DNA of 64,000 nt from contig JAJZQI010000003.1 in the NCBI GenBank assembly GCA_021851875.1, positions 62,001 through 126,000 of the forward strand, read 5' to 3'. Source of the DNA: Pseudomonadota bacterium (GTDB taxonomy: Bacteria; Pseudomonadota; Gammaproteobacteria; Burkholderiales; JAJZQI01). Under the pieces are notes generated by a model. It was not told where the DNA came from and searched no databases. It saw only the letters and a program-made list of their open reading frames with translations. The translations under genes were made by a program, and so were the position numbers. The stretch's first letter is position 1, and each line of letters starts with the position of its first letter. This document shows, in pieces, positions 62,357-64,000 of the stretch.

Positions 62357-64000
62357 TTATTTTTGCAACTGCAAAATAATGCCGCTCAGGGGGGGCAGTG
62401 TCAGTTCCAGCCTATGCGGGAATCCCATCCAGCTGGTGTTTGCCGTGGTCAGCGGGAGATTGCCCGTGTTGCTGCCGCCATAGTAGGCGGCATTACTGTT
62501 AAAGGCCTCATTATACACGCCGCTGCAAGGTACCCCGATACGGTAGCCCGAGCGGGGTACCGGCGTGAAGTTGAGGCAGATTACTGCAAAGGAGCCATCC
62601 CGCGCCTGGCGCATATAGGACAGGATGGATTGATCGGCATCATGGCAATCGATCCAGCTGAAACCCTGGCTGTCGAAATCCAGGTCATGCAGCGCCGGCA
62701 GGTCGCGGTACAGGCGGTTCAGGTCTTTTGCCGCAGACTGTATGCCGCGGTGCCAGTCGATATCGGTCAAATGCCATTCGAGCGCCGCGTTCACATTCCA
62801 CTCGCGTCCCTGGCCAAATTCGTTGCCCATGAAGTTGAGTTTCTTGCCGGGGTAGGTCATCTGGTAGGTGAGCAGCAAGCGCAGGTTGGCAAATTTCTGC
62901 CAGGCATCGCCGGGCATTTTGTCCAGCAGGGAGCGTTTGCCGTGCACCACCTCGTCATGCGAGAAAGGCAGGACGAAGTTTTCCGTGTAGGAATACAGCT
63001 GGCCGAAAGTCAGGTTGTTGTGGTTATAGCGGCGGTAGACCGGATCAAGCGCCATATAGTGCAGCGTGTCGTTCATCCAGCCCATGTTCCACTTCATGGA
63101 AAAACCCAGTCCGCCAAGATAGGTCGGGCGCGATACCATGGGCCAGGCGGTGGATTCTTCCGCCAGGGTCAATGCGCCGGGAAAGCATTCATGGACCATG
63201 ACGTTGAGCTCGCGCAGAAAATCGATCGCTTCCAGGTTCTCCCGTCCGCCGTATTTGTTCGGCAGCCATTCGCCTTCCTTGCGCGAATAATCGAGATAAA
63301 GCATGGAGGCGACCGCATCGACCCGCAAGCCGTCGATGTGGAAGGAGTCGAGCCAGTAATGGGCGCTCGATATCAGAAAACTTTTGATCTCGTTGCGGCC
63401 GAAATTGAAAATGTGGGTGCCCCAGTCCTGGTGCATGCCCAAGCGCGGGTCTTCGTGTTCATACAGCGCGGTGCCGTCGAAATAGGCCAGGGCGAAACCG
63501 TCGCGCGGGAAATGCGCCGGCACCCAGTCGAGAATCACGCCGATGCCGGCCTGATGGCAGGCATCGACAAAGGCGCGAAACCCGTCCGGGCTGCCGTAAC
63601 GGCTGGTCGGCGCAAAATAGCCGGTCGACTGGTAGCCCCACGATTCGTCCAGCGGATGTTCCGTTACGGGCAGCAGTTCGATGTGCGTGTAGCCCAGCGA
63701 GGCGACATAGGGAATGAGTTCCGCAGTCAGCTCCGGCCAGTTGTAAAAGCGGCCATCGGCGTGTTTGCGCCAGCTGCCCGCGTGCACTTCGTAGATGTTC
63801 ATGGGGCGATGCAGCCAGTCGTGATTGCGCCGCTGCTCCATCCAGCTGTGGTCCTGCCAGCCATGCGCCGCTTCGGCAACAACACGGGAGGCCGTGCCGG
63901 GCCGCATTTCCCAGCCGCGCGCATAGGGGTCGCCCTTGAGCAGTATCTGCCCGGAATGCCGATTGCGGATCTCGAATTTGTACAGTGAACCGGTTGCCAG
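62357..64000 (-). CDS. glgB: 1,4-alpha-glucan branching enzyme GlgB (C-terminal part)
   Basis: 548 codons are in the window; the N-terminal part lies beyond the right edge, since the frame is open to 64000 ([24 protein letters not shown], typical of the start of the core). GH13 motifs: DWVPAHFP, the nucleophile Asp in [15 protein letters not shown], the acid Glu in [10 protein letters not shown], and [13 protein letters not shown]. The C-terminal beta domain ends with [13 protein letters not shown]. It creates alpha-1,6 branches in glycogen and heads the minus-strand run into pgi. Confidence 0.96.
   Translation of the reverse strand: MATGSLYKFEIRNRHSGQILLKGDPYARGWEMRPGTASRVVAEAAHGWQDHSWMEQRRNHDWLHRPMNIYEVHAGSWRKHADGRFYNWPELTAELIPYVASLGYTHIELLPVTEHPLDESWGYQSTGYFAPTSRYGSPDGFRAFVDACHQAGIGVILDWVPAHFPRDGFALAYFDGTALYEHEDPRLGMHQDWGTHIFNFGRNEIKSFLISSAHYWLDSFHIDGLRVDAVASMLYLDYSRKEGEWLPNKYGGRENLEAIDFLRELNVMVHECFPGALTLAEESTAWPMVSRPTYLGGLGFSMKWNMGWMNDTLHYMALDPVYRRYNHNNLTFGQLYSYTENFVLPFSHDEVVHGKRSLLDKMPGDAWQKFANLRLLLTYQMTYPGKKLNFMGNEFGQGREWNVNAALEWHLTDIDWHRGIQSAAKDLNRLYRDLPALHDLDFDSQGFSWIDCHDADQSILSYMRQARDGSFAVICLNFTPVPRSGYRIGVPCSGVYNEAFNSNAAYYGGSNTGNLPLTTANTSWMGFPHRLELTLPPLSGIILQLQK

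Noticed and set aside
62363-63988. 541-codon plus-strand frame
   Set aside because: Antisense to glgB, which has all its GH13 motifs.

Overview
The window looks like ordinary chromosome of a Gram-negative betaproteobacterium. The block fur / bamE-dapB-carA-carB-greA-DUF4149 / yhbY / rlmE, the order purM-purN-DUF3108-DUF3108-rsmB and the neighbouring trxA-rho-rpmE all point that way, as do the GC-rich coding style and an outer-membrane assembly lipoprotein. A Nitrosomonadales-like lineage (Gallionella/Sulfuricella/methylotroph relatives) is a guess from gene content; the species is not identified. I see no rRNA, tRNA, insertion sequence, prophage, CRISPR array or defence island.

Layout. 1-3910 (minus): rnfA-B-C-D-G, the Rnf ion-pumping ferredoxin:NAD oxidoreductase, cut at the left edge. 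3979-7736 (minus): a PhnD-like lipoprotein coupled to a membrane GGDEF-EAL protein. 7824-10385 (minus): alanine dehydrogenase, FKBP isomerase, pyrD. 10499-15529 (minus): pyruvate dehydrogenase operon pdhA-pdhB plus one 989-residue polypeptide that joins E2 and E3. 15746-23142: M17 aminopeptidase, a diguanylate cyclase, a BFD-like ferredoxin, aroC, an MFS transporter, fur, bamE, dapB. 23139-30758 (mainly plus): a carA leader with promoter and terminator-like hairpin, carA, carB, greA, a DUF4149 protein, yhbY, rlmE, tal. 30834-35854 (minus): a GT39-like glycosyltransferase, malic enzyme, rpmE, rho, trxA. 36018-38670: fdxA, an uncertain small ORF, a sigma-54 promoter with an NtrC-like site in front of ybiB, and sodB. 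38751-42753: coaBC-dut-diguanylate cyclase facing radC-rpmB-rpmG. 42840-52782 (minus): CHASE/PAS histidine kinase, fatty-acid desaturase, then mscS-rsmB-DUF3108-DUF3108-purN-purM. 52848-56138 (plus): hda and a second GGDEF-EAL protein. 56326-64000: plus-strand gnd-zwf-pgl converging on minus-strand glgB-pgi-cupin-HDOD.

How it fits together. The sugar-phosphate genes (gnd, zwf, pgl, pgi, tal, glgB) could connect glycogen, glucose-6-phosphate and NADPH production. Malic enzyme and PDH feed acetyl-CoA, and Rnf would couple ferredoxin and NADH pools to the membrane. Four GGDEF proteins, two of them with EAL domains, plus an HDOD protein and an orphan CHASE kinase indicate heavy investment in c-di-GMP and sensory control.

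Most notable: the fused E2-E3 PDH protein with two almost identical lipoyl domains and Asn in place of the usual Asp of the E2 HxxxD motif; the sigma-54/NtrC-like control region of ybiB; the PhnD-like lipoprotein paired with a c-di-GMP enzyme; and the structured carA leader. I did not find a clearly new multigene system, and nearly all of the window is recognisable core metabolism and signalling.
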